From assembly GCF_032854445.1 (NCBI RefSeq), contig NC_088295.1:78334028-78398027 (forward strand): a stretch of 64,000 nucleotides of DNA, written 5' to 3'. The notes below the pieces were generated by a model. It made no database searches, was not told the origin of the DNA, and worked only from the letters and a program-made list of their open reading frames with translations. A program made the translations under genes and the position numbers. Of the stretch, positions 36,501-49,159 are shown one piece after another. The stretch is from Liolophura sinensis (taxonomy: Eukaryota; Mollusca; Polyplacophora; Chitonida; Chitonidae). Every line of letters starts with the position of its first letter. Position 1 is the first letter of the stretch.

Positions 36501-39500
36501 CTATAAGCCAGCAAATATATTCATATACTATAGTTAAGTTCTTAGCGAAATTGTTTACCTGTGCATGTTGTCTGGGAGAAATGGGCGTATATTAATTAAT
36601 TTTCTGTTGTCTGACATAACGTTTTTGGAATATTTGACAATCTTAAGTTATATGTCTGAATATAAATTCTCTTCTGTTGAATCACAGGTCCACTTCTGGT
36701 GCCACAGCATTCTCCATGTACACCTTCCAACAGCAGGTAGCCAATGACAAGAGAGTCAGGAAGTGTTTTTACACATGCAGTAATAGACACATAAATCTTA
36801 ATGTCATTCTCACACAATAATATGTAACAAGCTGATCTTTACTTTCGTGTAGTACTGATAATAGACATAAGCTTTAATGGTCTTTTGACAGTATACTGGC
36901 GCTGAAGAAGTAATTCCTGTCATTATTTATCAACAAGAATATGTTTCGCCATACTCAAGAATATTTTACTTATTCGACGATGGCCAGCACTGTATGGTAG
37001 GAGGAAACCCTCGACCATTCGGAGGTTTTTAGCAGACCTTACCATATACGAGCAAAGATGAAGCCAGCATGAGTTAGACACTCACTGCGATCGCATAGGT
37101 GAGAGGCCCCAGGGTGATTTTGCTGCGCTAACACGCTAGCCATGAGGCCAGGGTGGGTTGGTATAAAAGTTAGTTTATTTAAGACCTAGTGTAATTGAAC
37201 GTAATAAAATGAATGTAATTGCCAGACAAATAAATTTTAGATACTTTTCTGTACACATTTTTAGTGACCTGAACATAAGCGAATCGTTGAAAGCTGAGAC
37301 AGACAGTGGGGACTGTTTCAACGCATCCGACAATACGGGTCAGTATTTGTTCATTACTCTTCCTTTCCTTTGTTCATAAATGACTTCATATATTCATTTT
37401 ACTCTTTGTAATGCAAAAGCATTTTCCAGCAAAGGAACCTTGTAAAGAAGTTTTACTTTAACGTTTTTGAACTCTTTTTATATATATACAGCAAACTTCC
37501 AGGAGATGAGGGATGGCATAATAAAGTTACAGTACATCGGTATGTAATTAATTGTATTCGGATTTTATCGCCGTGATATGTGTGTCTAAAATACTGCCAA
37601 CGTGGGGTAATTTCCAGTCATACATTCATTCTGAGCATTCTTATTATGTTTCTTACGTCAAAAACTGTTTTCAACGACCATAAAATGGAAATATATTATT
37701 GAAAAAATATCGGTGATATCCGAAGTATGCAGGCGTATTCCGTGGATGTATACAGGATAGAATTTTATTTAGGCTTGTCAGCTGTTAAGGTCATTCAGAG
37801 ACAAGTGGCAGGTGTATCCCTTTGACGATCTGAAGATGTACTGCCTTTTGCCCAGATCTGATAGAGTTTGCATGCGCGGTGATCTGGGTTTTCACTGACA
37901 AGGTTTTTCACTTGACTAAAATCCTAGACATTTGTGAAGATACCTAAGTGAAGTCAATCTTCGGACTTCACGAACCTGACAAGGTCTGTTTCTGCAAACT
38001 ACTGTAATTGTTGCCAAAATTTGGACCCCATATTGCGACAAACCATTCGAAGATGGGTTGCATCAACGACATGTTGCGTTTTTTTTTTCGCTGAAAAGCT
38101 TAAAAAATCTGGGTTGAATTCCATAAACGAATGATAAGCGCTGGAGGCGTTATACCAGGCATTATGGCTAGAGAAACTGTATATATTTATTTGATTGGTA
38201 ATTAAAATCCTACTCCAGCAGATGGTCATGCAGGTTTTATGGATGGTTAGGGTGGTGGAGCGTTAGAATCTGTAAGTAAATCACTGCTCTTCACCACGTA
38301 CTTGACAAGCCTTCTGACTTAATGCCGCATCCTAGAGCTAGTTTCAAGTCTGTGACATCAATGATTAAGGGCGACTAGGCTGCCATAATCTAGTGTTAAA
38401 CATTGTTTTGGAAATGGATCATGCGATTATCGACTTGGAACGCCCTTTACGGACTACGAATGGTATATAAATGTCGGACATGATGCTTATATATAACAAC
38501 ATGGCTTTAGTTGACTGAGACATTGGGGGTCCCACATACTGTTGTGATGGCGTGGCTGTCTTCCTGCGTATGCCAGCCTCTCGACTAGACCGAAATATGA
38601 CTAATTGTAACTGAAGTAGTGAGAGGTCTCTGAGGAAATTGACTGTTAATCGTTGATTTAAAGTTCTTGCAAAAGTGAACAGGTTCCAGCCAAAACCTGT
38701 ATAGCTGTGGACCAAACTGTATAGGGCAATTGAGGGAGAATGAATGTAACTTGGGTCGATCTCATCCACATCGTTATTAGACATATTGCGCCAATGCGAT
38801 TGGTCAAGGTGTCCTGAGTCTTACACAAGTACATTTTACTGTACCGTCTAAAGTTACGTATTTTCACCTCAGAGTGCGGGTTTTGCGTGGCTGTATTCTT
38901 GGGAATACTTTTGTACTTTCCGGCCAAGCCTCCATTACCACCAAGTACGACGGCCTCGGTAAAGAGAGTGGACTTCAAGACGGGTACTTTGGCATTGTTA
39001 TGGTAAGGAAGTAGTTAAGGGCAAATAGAACTTGCAGCGAATTGAAAACATATCAATTCATAGATTTAATCCACCAATAATAACTTTGTTTTATATATAT
39101 GTATATAGACATCAAAAAGTGCCGCACCTGGATCATTCGGTTTCAAGTGCAATTATCAACTATTTTTCACATCCGGTTGTTCATTCATTCAGACACACGT
39201 GTTTCCCTCATTCATCCAGACACACGTGTTTCCCACCTTCATCCAGACACACGTGTTTCCCTAATTCATCAAGACACAGGTGTTTCCCTCATTCATACAG
39301 ACACTCGTGTTTCCCACCTTTATCCAGACACACGTGTTTCCCTAATTCATCAAGACACAGGTGTTTCCCTCATTCATCCAGACACACGTGTTTTCCTGAT
39401 TTATCCGGAGACACTTGATCGCCTCATTCATCCAGGCACACGTGTTTCCATCATTCATCCAAACACTCGTGTTTCCCACCTTCATCCAGACACACGCGTT

Positions 39501-42500
39501 TCCCTAATTCATCAAGACACAGGTGTTTCCCTCATTCATCCAGACACTCGTGTTTCACACCTTCATCCAGACACACGTGTTTTCCTAATTCATCAAGACA
39601 CAGGTGTTTCCCTCATTCATCCAGACACACGTGTTTTCCTGATTTATCCGGACACACTTGTTCCCCTCATTCATCCAGGCACACGTGTTTCCATCATTCA
39701 TCCAGACACACTTATTTCCCTCATTCATCCAGACATACGTGTTTTTCTCATTCATACACATGTGTTTCCCTCCTTGTGTTTCCCTCCTTCATCAAGACGT
39801 TTCCCTCATTTATGTAAGTACCTGGCTTCGTATGATTAAAAAAATCCTTCACAGTGGCCTACATCCAAATTAAATAAATAAGCATTGTTCTACCTGAAAA
39901 GTCGTCACTATATACACCATGGTGTGAATAATTTGAGGTGCCTTTGAATAATCAGTTAATTTTTACATTGGTGTTTTGGTATCCTTTTTTTATTAGTCAC
40001 ATCCAATTTTGGGTAATCTCGTCCATCTACGGCGTGTGTTTGGGAACGATTAACTGCTGGATGTCTGTACTTGATGTAGTCCTTAATCCACTGGGCATTT
40101 CTCAGGTATGTAACCCTTAGTGTATTGTATTGAGCGGAAATTACCGTTTGTTTGACAGGGGTGGTTGTTGTGGTAGAAACCCGTCAATAATTTCTGTCTG
40201 AATTCGCTTCCAGGAAACAGCAGGCTGGATGGGATTCTACTCTATTATTGGTGGAACAATAGCTGGGTTCATAGTCGCCATGTAAGTCTTGATTTCGAGA
40301 ATTAAAATACCTTGTACTATGTATTCCATATAAACATTCAGGTTATATAATTTGTTAGCAAAAACAATGGATGCGATGACAGGAATAACGTCGACTCACC
40401 TTTTGTTCTCCTGAAACTATTAATATGTGTAAAGGTTATTCATTATTAAACTGGACGAACTAGTTTATTCATTTGAGTAAGTGTCTTAGGCTGTATTCAA
40501 GAATATTTGGTTTTGAGAGGTGTATGGGTAGAAGAATCCGGACAGAGCTCGGAGAGAACACCGCACCACACCAAATACCTATAGGCAAGCTTGCTGACGT
40601 AGAACCACATACGATCTAGTGGGCAGAATGTAAACAAACGGTCTATTGATCAGTGGGGTGTCGTCTTTGACAAATCTGAACCGTAATGGTTATTCCAGTG
40701 AGGACTAAATTTCCAGTAACATGGTAAAATGGTTATCAAGGATGATCAGCGTGAAGGTCACGCATGCTTATTAAATAGCTATACATTGTCATTTACCAGC
40801 ATCTTGTTAATTTTAACCTTGTTAACTTAGGGTTGCTGACATATTTTCTAAGCGGATGAAGTTGATTCTGGTGGCACTGTACTTAATGGCGGGAGTTAAT
40901 TTTCTCTGGCTGGCACTTATCTCGGGGCAATACATTCCCTCCAACAGCAGTAAGTGTACACAGCTCGAGGCTGTACATACCTTCCAATAGCAGTTGTACA
41001 TACCCTTCAACAGCGGCAAGTTTACACAGCTTGCAGCTGTACCTATCCTCCAATAGCCGTAAGTGAACACAGCTCAGACCTGTACATACCCTTCAATAGC
41101 GGTAAGTGGATACAATTTTGGGGCTCTAATACCCTCAAGTAGCGGTAACTGTGCACAGCTTGGGGCTGTACATACCCCCCAATAACGGTAAGAGTACATT
41201 CCACGAAACGGTTCTTACTCTCCAAAAGCGGTAAGTATACACGGCACGGAACAGTTGATACTGTCCAGTAGGGAGAGGTGTACACAGATCGGGGCTGTAC
41301 GTACCCACTAGTAACAGTAAGTACACACCTCTTGGCTGTACATACCATCTAACTTTGGTAAGTGTACACAGATTGGGCCTGTACATACGTCCAATAGCGG
41401 TAAGTGTACACACCTTGGGGCTGTACATACCCTCCAATAGCCGGAAGTGTACACAGCTTGAGACTGTACATCCCCTTCAGTGACGATAAGTGTAAACACC
41501 TCGGGCCTGTACTGTCCCCCTATGACGGTAAGTGTGTACACAGCTGAAGGCGGTTCATACCCTTCGTTATTGGTAAGTGTACAAAACCTTCTGAAGCGGT
41601 AGTGGTAAGAGTATAAATCTCGGGGGAGGGGGAGGGAGGGGGTTGATACCCTGTACAGATTTATTATTGTGTTTATATTGTACTTCCCTCTATTTCATTT
41701 TGCTATTGTCTTAAGAATCGGCAGCTTTATAATCTTCATTGAGTGTCTGATCAGTTAGAGCTAATTTATTTCAACGTTTGCTGTTGGTGTTGAGTTTGGG
41801 CGGCTGAGATCATAATGTCGTGTTATTGCAGTGCACGTGTGGATCTCCGTGATCGCTGGCAACACTTTAATCACCGCGGGAGTGCCTCTGATATACGAGC
41901 TGGCATGTGAAATAACATTCCCAATATCAGAGAGCGTCACAACAAGTGCCCTGGCAATGTACAATAACGTGGCTGGTCTCATATTCCTACTGGTGATGAT
42001 GATTCCAAATATCAGTGAGTAACGAATAATAGTCCCCATATGGATGCAGTGGGACATCTTGATATGCGTCTGTCTGTCTGTACGTCTGTTTATGTGTGAT
42101 AATTAAGGACACAATTTAAAACTATTTCAAATGAGACCTCTAAAATTCGCTACAACTTGTTTCTCACTGACCTGTTTAATTTTTTTAACGTGGTGGTTTT
42201 TAGCTCTCCTGCACTTGGTACAGAACTTATGTCGTACCCTTAGCGTTAGCGTCGGTGTCCACTAACAGGGAATGGAATGTTAGACACAATGCTAGGGGTG
42301 GTATATTAACTGGAAGTGCTGGAAGTATTCAGATCAGGATTTTCACATATGGAAATAACAACAACCCGAGGGGGATATTCCATCGTTGATTCTGTGTATA
42401 CATTTTAAATACCGTAAATTACTGAATTCCTGATGTTTAACAAAATGTTAGGCGTGGCATCTCAAAAAGTACAGCATGTATTGACCTGAAGTTTTACATT

Positions 42501-43153
42501 CATAGAAAAGACAATAACGCAAGAAGAATTTTACAATTCTGATGTTCTGTGTGCATATTAATTACCGTAAATTACCAAATTCACGATTTTAGTACTTTAT
42601 ATATTGAGCTGAAGGTTTACATTTATGTGTCTCCTGCAATCGAGCTCTTTCGTAGTCTTGCTAAGTTCTAACTGTATTGCATTTGTTCTTCATTTTACAG
42701 ATTTTTAGCTATGAACAGCACATCTGTATTTTAGAATACACATAGGTTTTCATATATAATATGCTAGAACTAGGTCTTGTGCGGTGTTCTTGGCTGTTAT
42801 CATTGCAACATCACCGATGAATCTTGCTCGCTTCTACTTTTGAGCATCTGCCTTTTTCTTCACATAACATCTATGTATAAAAGAGAGTGGTCTTTATGGA
42901 ATTGGCCTTTGGGAATTTTTGGGGGACAGTCTTTACATATATTCTTATTTCACCTTTCGACACAGATGTGAGCTGGACAAACTGGTGTGTGTTGGGGACG
43001 GTTTTGTTTTGTGTCCCGTTGTTATTGCTGCTGAGGGACAGATACAAACGACTAGATATGGATTTAGAGGTGAAAGCCGAAGACAAAGCGCCCCCTGGTG
43101 TTAGTGGATCAATTACGTCCGTACCAGGAACACCGTCCATCGTGTATACATGA
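33501..43153 (+). CDS. SLC49A4 (DIRC2)-like lysosomal MFS transporter, copy 2, intact
   Basis: Twelve exons: 33501-33837, 34106-34196, 35411-35574, 36688-36736, 37265-37338, 37492-37539, 38873-39002, 39997-40105, 40214-40281, 40831-40949, 41832-42014, 42966-43153. All have GT-AG borders and compatible phases, giving 1,560 nt and 519 aa. The resemblance to vertebrate SLC49A4 runs from exon 1 (AVWNTWGPVSQSAKQ, DIALLANWGP) through exon 3 (RLIHGG-like LIHGGQFLNGL), exon 7 (YFPAKPPLPPS), exon 9 (AGWMGFYSIIGG) and exon 12 (VSWTNWCVL). The family has twelve membrane helices and acts at the lysosomal membrane; SLC49A4 is reported to export pyridoxine with protons. The N-terminus has an acidic dileucine signal, ERKPLL (residues 3-8), that fits lysosomal sorting. 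The insert encoded by exons 4-6 between helices is Cys/Asn-rich and looks lumenal. Convergent with D2HDH-C. Donor use at exon 10 may vary because of the repeated donors. Confidence 0.93.
36003..36175 (-). repeat. SINE-1 copy in intron 3 of copy 2
   Basis: Minus-strand element with a good 3' half (acgtcgtactcaagaata) and body. It is the fuller version of 15840-15925. Confidence 0.8.
36330..36462 (+). repeat. SINE-1 3' half in intron 3 of copy 2
   Basis: Same insertion as 16080-16205, with a cleaner (AAAT)n tail. Confidence 0.8.
36945..37160 (-). repeat. SINE-1 copy in intron 4 of copy 2
   Basis: Same insertion as 16600-16800. Confidence 0.75.
39172..39800 (+). repeat. 27-bp minisatellite in intron 7 of copy 2 (over 20 units)
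   Basis: Units of TTCATCCAGACACACGTGTT plus TCCCTCA and variants, with a higher-order alternation of CTCATT, CACCTT and CTAATT linkers. Since 27 is a multiple of three, a 246-codon frame (39099-39839) reads a 9-residue repeat of the type SLIHPDTRV. It lies wholly in intron 7, has no splice logic, and copy 1 has only about four units, so it is not called a gene. Confidence 0.93.
40923..41600 (+). repeat. 43-bp minisatellite containing splice donors, copy 2 (about 15 units)
   Basis: Begins in the last part of exon 10. The authentic donor at 40950 is the first of many GTAAGTG motifs spaced about 43 bp apart. Units are more diverged than in copy 1, and many still carry GTAAGT. A G-rich tract (ggggagggggagggaggggg) follows near 41620-41641. 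Confidence 0.92.
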
Positions 43154-44293
43154 TGTTGCCATAGACTATTTATAAATGAGATTTAATAAATTTATGCAAC
43201 CATACAGTTAGTGGACAAGATTTACAACTGTTAATATTTTTCCTTTTATATTATATTGGTCGGTTTTGTAAATTATAAGGGAGATTTTATATTCCTGATT
43301 GTTATTGTTTAAAACAAAACATTTTAAAGGCTGTTTTAAACAAGGTTTTGAAATTGTCCAATCTTGCATCTTTGTCTAAGGATCGTTTTAATCTTTCTGT
43401 GATAATTTGTTTACTATTGGTTGCTTGGCGTGGTGAAGAATTGCTAGCACTCTTTGAGCATTAGAGCCAAACGCTGTCCAATGTGTGTAACACCATTTTA
43501 AACTTATAATCTTGGGAAATTTCCAGTCAAATTTTATATTAGCCTTTTCATTTTAATACTCTACACGTACGGAAAAACAAATAGCGGGCCTACATCAGTG
43601 GGTTGCAGTTGAAGCCATGTTCAGTGCTTTTATGCTCACGTTGTCTGTACCGTGCAGTGGAACGGATACATGTGCAGAAGATCTTTCCGAACAATTCTCC
43701 TTAAATGCACAATAGGCTTATACCAAACCAAGGTAGATATCTAACATAACTGCAGTCCATGCTATAGTAAGGTCGTTATGTTGGTTTTTAATCTGATGTT
43801 TAGTAATTTCACACAAACTGCTGATCATTGGACAGGCACATTTTTTACCTGAGTATTTGTTTTCAGCAAAAGTCTGTGTAAGTACAGTGGTCTGCTAAAT
43901 CATGTGATACTTGAAGGACCAAACAGAATGATGTGATATATTGGTTATGTGATCTGAAATAGTACTATTACGTGTATTTCTCGAGTGGGGTCGGCGCGTA
44001 TAAGCCGTGTATTCAAAACAAGAATGGTAAATGTTGGAGATTAAAGACTTTTTGTATTCAAGACATTGCGAAGTGGACTGAAGATTTTTTTGTTCTAAAT
44101 GAGGAAGACAACATGGAACCAATAAGGCTTTTTAAAAGCATCTGGACCATTTTATTCAATGTCAAGCGATGGGAAAGAACTTTTAAGACTCATGGACAAT
44201 TCGTACTTTTTTGATTGTAAAAAATTTAAACACAATGCCTGGACGATGGAGTACTTCATGTATTTTTGTTCAAGTTGTTTTAGTCCTTATTTA
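43154..44293. other. Convergent intergenic region between transporter copy 2 and D2HDH-C
   Basis: Transporter 3' flank to about 43860, then D2HDH 3' flank in reverse. AATAAA signals face each other at 43185-43190 (+, 32 bp after the transporter stop) and 44151-44156 (-, 138 bp after the D2HDH stop). The inversion join lies near 43860, mirroring the join near 7181. Confidence 0.75.
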
Positions 44294-46720
44294 TCATTCC
44301 ACATGGCATTGATCTTTTGTCAAGCCATCCAAGGCTTTGTACACAGCTTCCCGGAAGATATTTTCTATGGATCTATGTGTACAATAACCACAATGGTTTG
44401 TGATGATGACATTGGGGAGGGTCAAAAGTGGGTGACCCGTGGGAAGAACTGGCGGACTGGTGACATCCAAAGCGGCAGATCGTAGCTTTCCCCTCTGCAA
44501 GGCATCCAGCAATGCATCTTGATCTATTATTTCAGCTGAAAGCATGGAATGAGCACATTGAATATTAAGTACTCAGTGCTGGTATGTTCTAAGAAAAATA
44601 TTACTTTTTGAGGATAAATTTTGAATTGTATATTCCTTCACGTTTCCTTTGAAGAGTGGTGAATTCCATGAGGTCAAACAAAATAAAATGTTTTAAACGG
44701 GTAAATTTTGAGTGATGAGTCCTTTGTAGACTGTTCAGGTAATAACATGTTTACATATGGTATACTTATGGTATGGTTTTTATTCAGTGGCGAGGATTTT
44801 ATTTAAGGCGATGCATGGAAAGGAAGTGATTTTAATCAGGATATACCTCTTGCGACATTAACGATGGCCGCTGTAGATTTCATCATTTTGAATTGCTCCC
44901 GGCCAATCATTAGCCTCGTTTTGTCTGTTAAAGGACATGTGACCAGAATGTAGTCACTTTCCTGGAGCAGAAGAGCCAATGAGGAGGCATACACAAAACC
45001 GTCCTCTTCGTCCAGCCTGGAATCTCTACGAATGGAAAGGTGGAATTTAAGTACGTCTGGTTGCGACTGGAACAGTAACATACACTGTAATATGGATGAA
45101 TGATGTAAAGAAAAAGTGTTTTGGGGAATTCGAGCCTTTAGGGAAAAGACTGATTTCGGCCAACCGGATGCATGGTGTATTCTTCAATATGGCTTTTCAG
45201 TGAGAGAAGACAGTTTCATGGTTTCACACAGCGAATGTTCATTCTCTCTCAACTCACGGAACGGTTGGGAGCAACACACTTTATGCCACTTGCCATGGGA
45301 CTGAATCTCCCACTCTCTCCACATATGCCGCAGAACTGGTTAACAATGTCCGCAATAACATATAGCATAAACGACTCAAAACTGACATATTGTTAATATG
45401 TGGTTATGCTTGATATGTTATTAATGATCACATCAATGCATTATTTCTGATAGCGATTGGTGGTGATCAGCATTCGGAGTTTATCGTAAAAACTATTAGT
45501 CACTATTTTCATAATGAGCCGAACTGACCAAATGACAGTGAAATAATAAAACCATCACGTGTTTGTGCATATACAACTCTAACTATTAAATAGGTTAGTT
45601 AAGAAATGGCGGTACGTAGTGTTATTCTTCATTACAAATTCACGTCCACTTAAAATCCTGGCCATTCATTACCTGGCCCGCCTGTTGTGGTACAGGATGC
45701 GCGTGTCAAAGATCCGAGCGCACTTGGCGACTTTAGTTCCTATTTTGCCCAGGCCTATCACGCCGAGGGTGGATCCAGACAGCCCAGGGGCGGGGTCTGT
45801 CATACTACCGACACATTCCACTGCAGTTTTAGTTTCCTGTACTTCTGCAATTAAACAGGCTAGGATTTATTTATTTATTTACTTTGGTTTATGTTTTACG
45901 CCGAATACTGAAAATTATTTCACTTATACCACGGCGGCCAGTATTATGGTGGGAGGAAACCAGGCAGACCCCAGGGGAAATTCAGGAGCACCCGCAAGTT
46001 TTTGGTAGACCGTCCTCATGCGACGGGACAGGGAACCAGCATGAGCTGGATTGAACTCACGGCGACCGCATTGGTGAGAGGCTCCTGGGTCACCAAGGAC
46101 GAGAGAACCCCAATACAGAAGAATGGAGTTTTGGCAACTCTGTTTCAACACATCGTGTAAATGCAGATACTATAACGACGAAGAGTGAGGAAAGATGGAA
46201 AGTGACTGGAATAAATGGCAAAAATTACGGACAAATACTGACTATTTTTGCAGTTTTCTATATCACCATTTGTACGAAATGATATCTCAACAAGCTTTTT
46301 CGTATTTATCTGGTAAAGTCTATACTTACTTTTGATAAAATCCCTGGCCGTAGCTAGGATTAACAGGAAGGCATGCTCGGCCGTCGCCTCGGAATAAGAC
46401 ACACAGTTATACACACGAATACCCAATTGTTTATACTTCTCCATGTCCATGTGGTCAAACCCTGTGGACACACAAACGACCGTCTTAAGGTTAGGAAACC
46501 ACTGTGGCCGAGTTTCGATGGTCAACGTCACCGGGTCGCAGTAATAGCCAAACGCTGCCTGGATGTCCAGCCCTAATGTAGGGTTGTCCAGTAAGTCCTT
46601 CAACCAGACCAGGTGGAAATGACATTCCAAGAGTTTCTCACAGTTGGGTGGAATTCCCCAATGTGGTTCTTCTGAACGAGGAAACCAAACCAGTGCATGA
46701 GGCTTAGTACGAGATTCCAT
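44294..46720 (-). CDS. D-2-hydroxyacid dehydrogenase (GRHPR-like), copy C, intact
   Basis: Exons in transcription order: 46720-46330, 45844-45673, 45025-44847, 44535-44294. All have GT-AG borders and together give 984 nt, 327 aa, the usual size of glyoxylate/hydroxypyruvate reductases. These cytosolic enzymes reduce 2-keto acids such as hydroxypyruvate with NAD(P)H. The substrate-binding domain includes [13 protein letters not shown] and the ATAEHAFLL helix (exon 1). Exon 2 has GVIGLGKIG, followed by a basic YHNRRAR that hints at NADP(H) preference. Exon 3 ends in NVAR, with the substrate-binding arginine. Exon 4 keeps the histidine in the [11 protein letters not shown] region. The usual DVTxPEP motif is DVTSPPV, so the acid that pairs with the catalytic histidine is absent; activity is therefore uncertain. 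Intron 1 holds a SINE. Poly(A) signal at 44151-44156. Confidence 0.93.
45865..46143 (-). repeat. SINE-1 copy in intron 1 of D2HDH-C
   Basis: Same insertion as 4460-4706 and 27885-28187, in gene orientation. (TTTA)n tail at 45865-45883, head toward 46143. Confidence 0.85.
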
Positions 46721-46946
46721 CGTGCCATGAAATCAAATATACTGGTAGCTTATCTACCGTAACTTTCTTTATATAGGTCTCATTGTTAGTGAAATATGCG
46801 TCCACATGTTTGGTACGTAAGTGTTATGAATTGAATCTAAATTGTATGTGTTGGAAAATTAACCACACATGTGAGAATACCACTGTTCACATTTTCCAAG
46901 CGTATCAACACGAGAAATTCATTAATGAACACCAAAGAGAATATGG

Positions 46947-47309
46947 ATCCAAAAGATTCATTGATTTATTTATTTGATTTTTGTTTAACACCTTGATCTA
47001 TCCCTGCATTATGGTGATCTGTTTTATAAACTGGAAAAACCGCAGTGCACAGGGTAAACCACGTTCCCCTGGCAAGTTACTGACGAAGTTTCCCTCGAAT
47101 GTCGTAGAAATGCAGGTATGTACACCATGTTGGTATGGGAAAAGTGGGCAAACGATTACACGGACGGGTTCCATCCGCCACTCATCCTCACTAAATCTCC
47201 ATGAATTTACCAATTCTCTGACGTCCCACGAGGTTGATCCCGTACCTTTCTTCAATGCGCCGTTTGGTGTGAAAATATGTGTCGTATGTATAATATTGCC
47301 CATGCACGA
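46947..47309 (-). repeat. 363-bp insertion, copy in the C flank
   Basis: Inverted twin of 26719-27081, identical in length and in both junctions. Confidence 0.65.
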
Positions 47310-48727
47310 TACACATCTGAAGTGGTCTCCATCGAAGGTAAACCGCTCAAACGCCCACACGAGTGCCGTCGGCCTAATCGCCGCCGTGAATCACCAGGAA
47401 CTAGGAGAATGTTAGAATTCATAAATTCCATGTTCAACACGTGGATTTAGCAAGCGTCTCTCTTCATTTTTTATTGGATTGTCACTTAGTGTGAAAACAG
47501 TGGAGCATCTATAACGGGGCTTGTATTCTCAACCACATTAAAATATGTTCAACCACAACGTCCCAGTTGTCTACTATTTCACGAAATGGGCATTCGTCTG
47601 ATGAAACAGTACTCACGTACAAAATGTATGCATAAAAAGTGCACTGTCATTACCAAGCTGAGGATTCCTGTTCGAACTGCATCCCCAAAAAATCGTGTTA
47701 ACCAAGCTTTTATATATAAGCTTAACGGCCGTGTGGTCTACATTGGCATCAAGATTCTAGGTCTGGATTATCTGCTGTTCCAGTTTCAAACCCTTATGCC
47801 CATAAAATATCAATGACCAGGGACAGTCTTAGTGAACACAAAATCGTGTTTGAGGGACCTATGTAAGTAACGATATAGGTCGTATATATTCATCATCGTT
47901 TCTTCAATTAAATTCAAGTAACGTTTGCAAATTGAAACGTTTAATATAGGTGATCTAATTCCAATGTTTTATTTCAAATGTTCAAGAGATTTTACACTAA
48001 AAATATAATATGTACCCTAAAATAAGTAAATTACCTGAAACAGAATGACTAGAGTAAATGGTACAGATATATACTTGCTATTTAGGGAAGTGTGTCAGAA
48101 CATAGTATGAAAGCCTTTTTATAGTGCATCACGATGGATTCCAAAAATATATAATGAGGTCTGTTCGATTATGATAAATTAATTTAAAAAAATTACCCCT
48201 TCCCAAAAACCTGACCATCGTGGATAGTCTTTTTTCTGAAATATTCTTAAGTACATCGCATTAAACTTCAACGAAATCCATAAAATAATTTCTCCGGTTT
48301 TGAGACGGAGAGTTAAATACAAAAATAAAACGATCGTTATTATGATTATACAAGTGTTTTTTCTTTCATCTATTGCTTAGTTAAAACTTTTCACTTGCGG
48401 TAGGTTGTCTGCCTGTGCAGCTCCCCCGCATAATTTTTGTGTGTTCAAAGGGCAAGTTGGCCTGCATGAGAGAGACACAGAAAAAGGCTTGTCAGGTAAC
48501 AATAGTCAGGTAAAAAAAAGGTACCTGTTCAATGATCAACAGTTTGTATGAAATTACTGAACTGTAGATTAAAGAAACAATCTTACTGCAGCATGGACTG
48601 CAGTTGTGTTGTCAGAAATCTACCTTGGTTCGGCATAGGCCTATTGTGCATCGAAGTAGATTGTTTGGAAAGATCTGCGCGTGTATCATTACAGCATTAA
48701 CCTTCAATGGCACCCATAAAATAATTG

Positions 48728-48865
48728 CTCCGGTTTTGAGACGGAGAGTTAAATACATAAATAAAACGAAAGATGGAGAGTTAAATACAAAAATAAAACG
48801 TGAGACGGAGAGTTAAATACAAAAATAAAACGTGAGACGGAGAGTTAAATACAAAAATAAAACGA
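48728..48865 (+). repeat. 32-bp tandem repeat (about 4 units)
   Basis: Units GAGACGGAGAGTTAAATACA plus AAAATAAAACGT. A single ancestral unit is visible near 48300-48333, and the same motif occurs once at the matching points near 25980. Confidence 0.85.
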
Positions 48866-49159
48866 TGGTTAATGATTACAGAAGTGATTTTTCTTTCATC
48901 TAACGCTTAGTTAAAACTTTGCACTTGCTGTAGGTTGTCTTTATTCATTGTTGGTTCACTGACGCAGCATCTTCAAGAAAATTCTGTCCATCACATAATG
49001 TTGTATCTGTTTGGAAGGACAAATCTGGAAGGGGTACATCATGGTTTCTTGACTTCAAAGCCTTCTTCACAGTGCCAAGGCACTGAGAAAAGTGCAGTTT
49101 ATCAGAGGTGACTGTGGCGTGTATATTGTGTGATACCGCAGACCCAGAACAATTTATGG

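Larger units (their letters stand above)
46721..49030 (-). other. Inverted 5' flank of D2HDH-C and transporter 3' flank remnants
   Basis: Reverse complement of about 2400-3893, with the 363-bp insertion at 46947-47309. Around 48530-48660 it reaches inverted transporter 3' flank. From 48870 to 49030 it repeats 25795-25960 inverted. Homology with the duplicated block ends near 49030, which I take as the edge of the segmental duplication. Confidence 0.65.

Noticed and set aside
39099-39839. 246-codon frame with a 9-residue repeat
   Set aside because: Produced by the 27-bp intronic minisatellite. Copy 1 has only about four units and the flanking exons splice across it.
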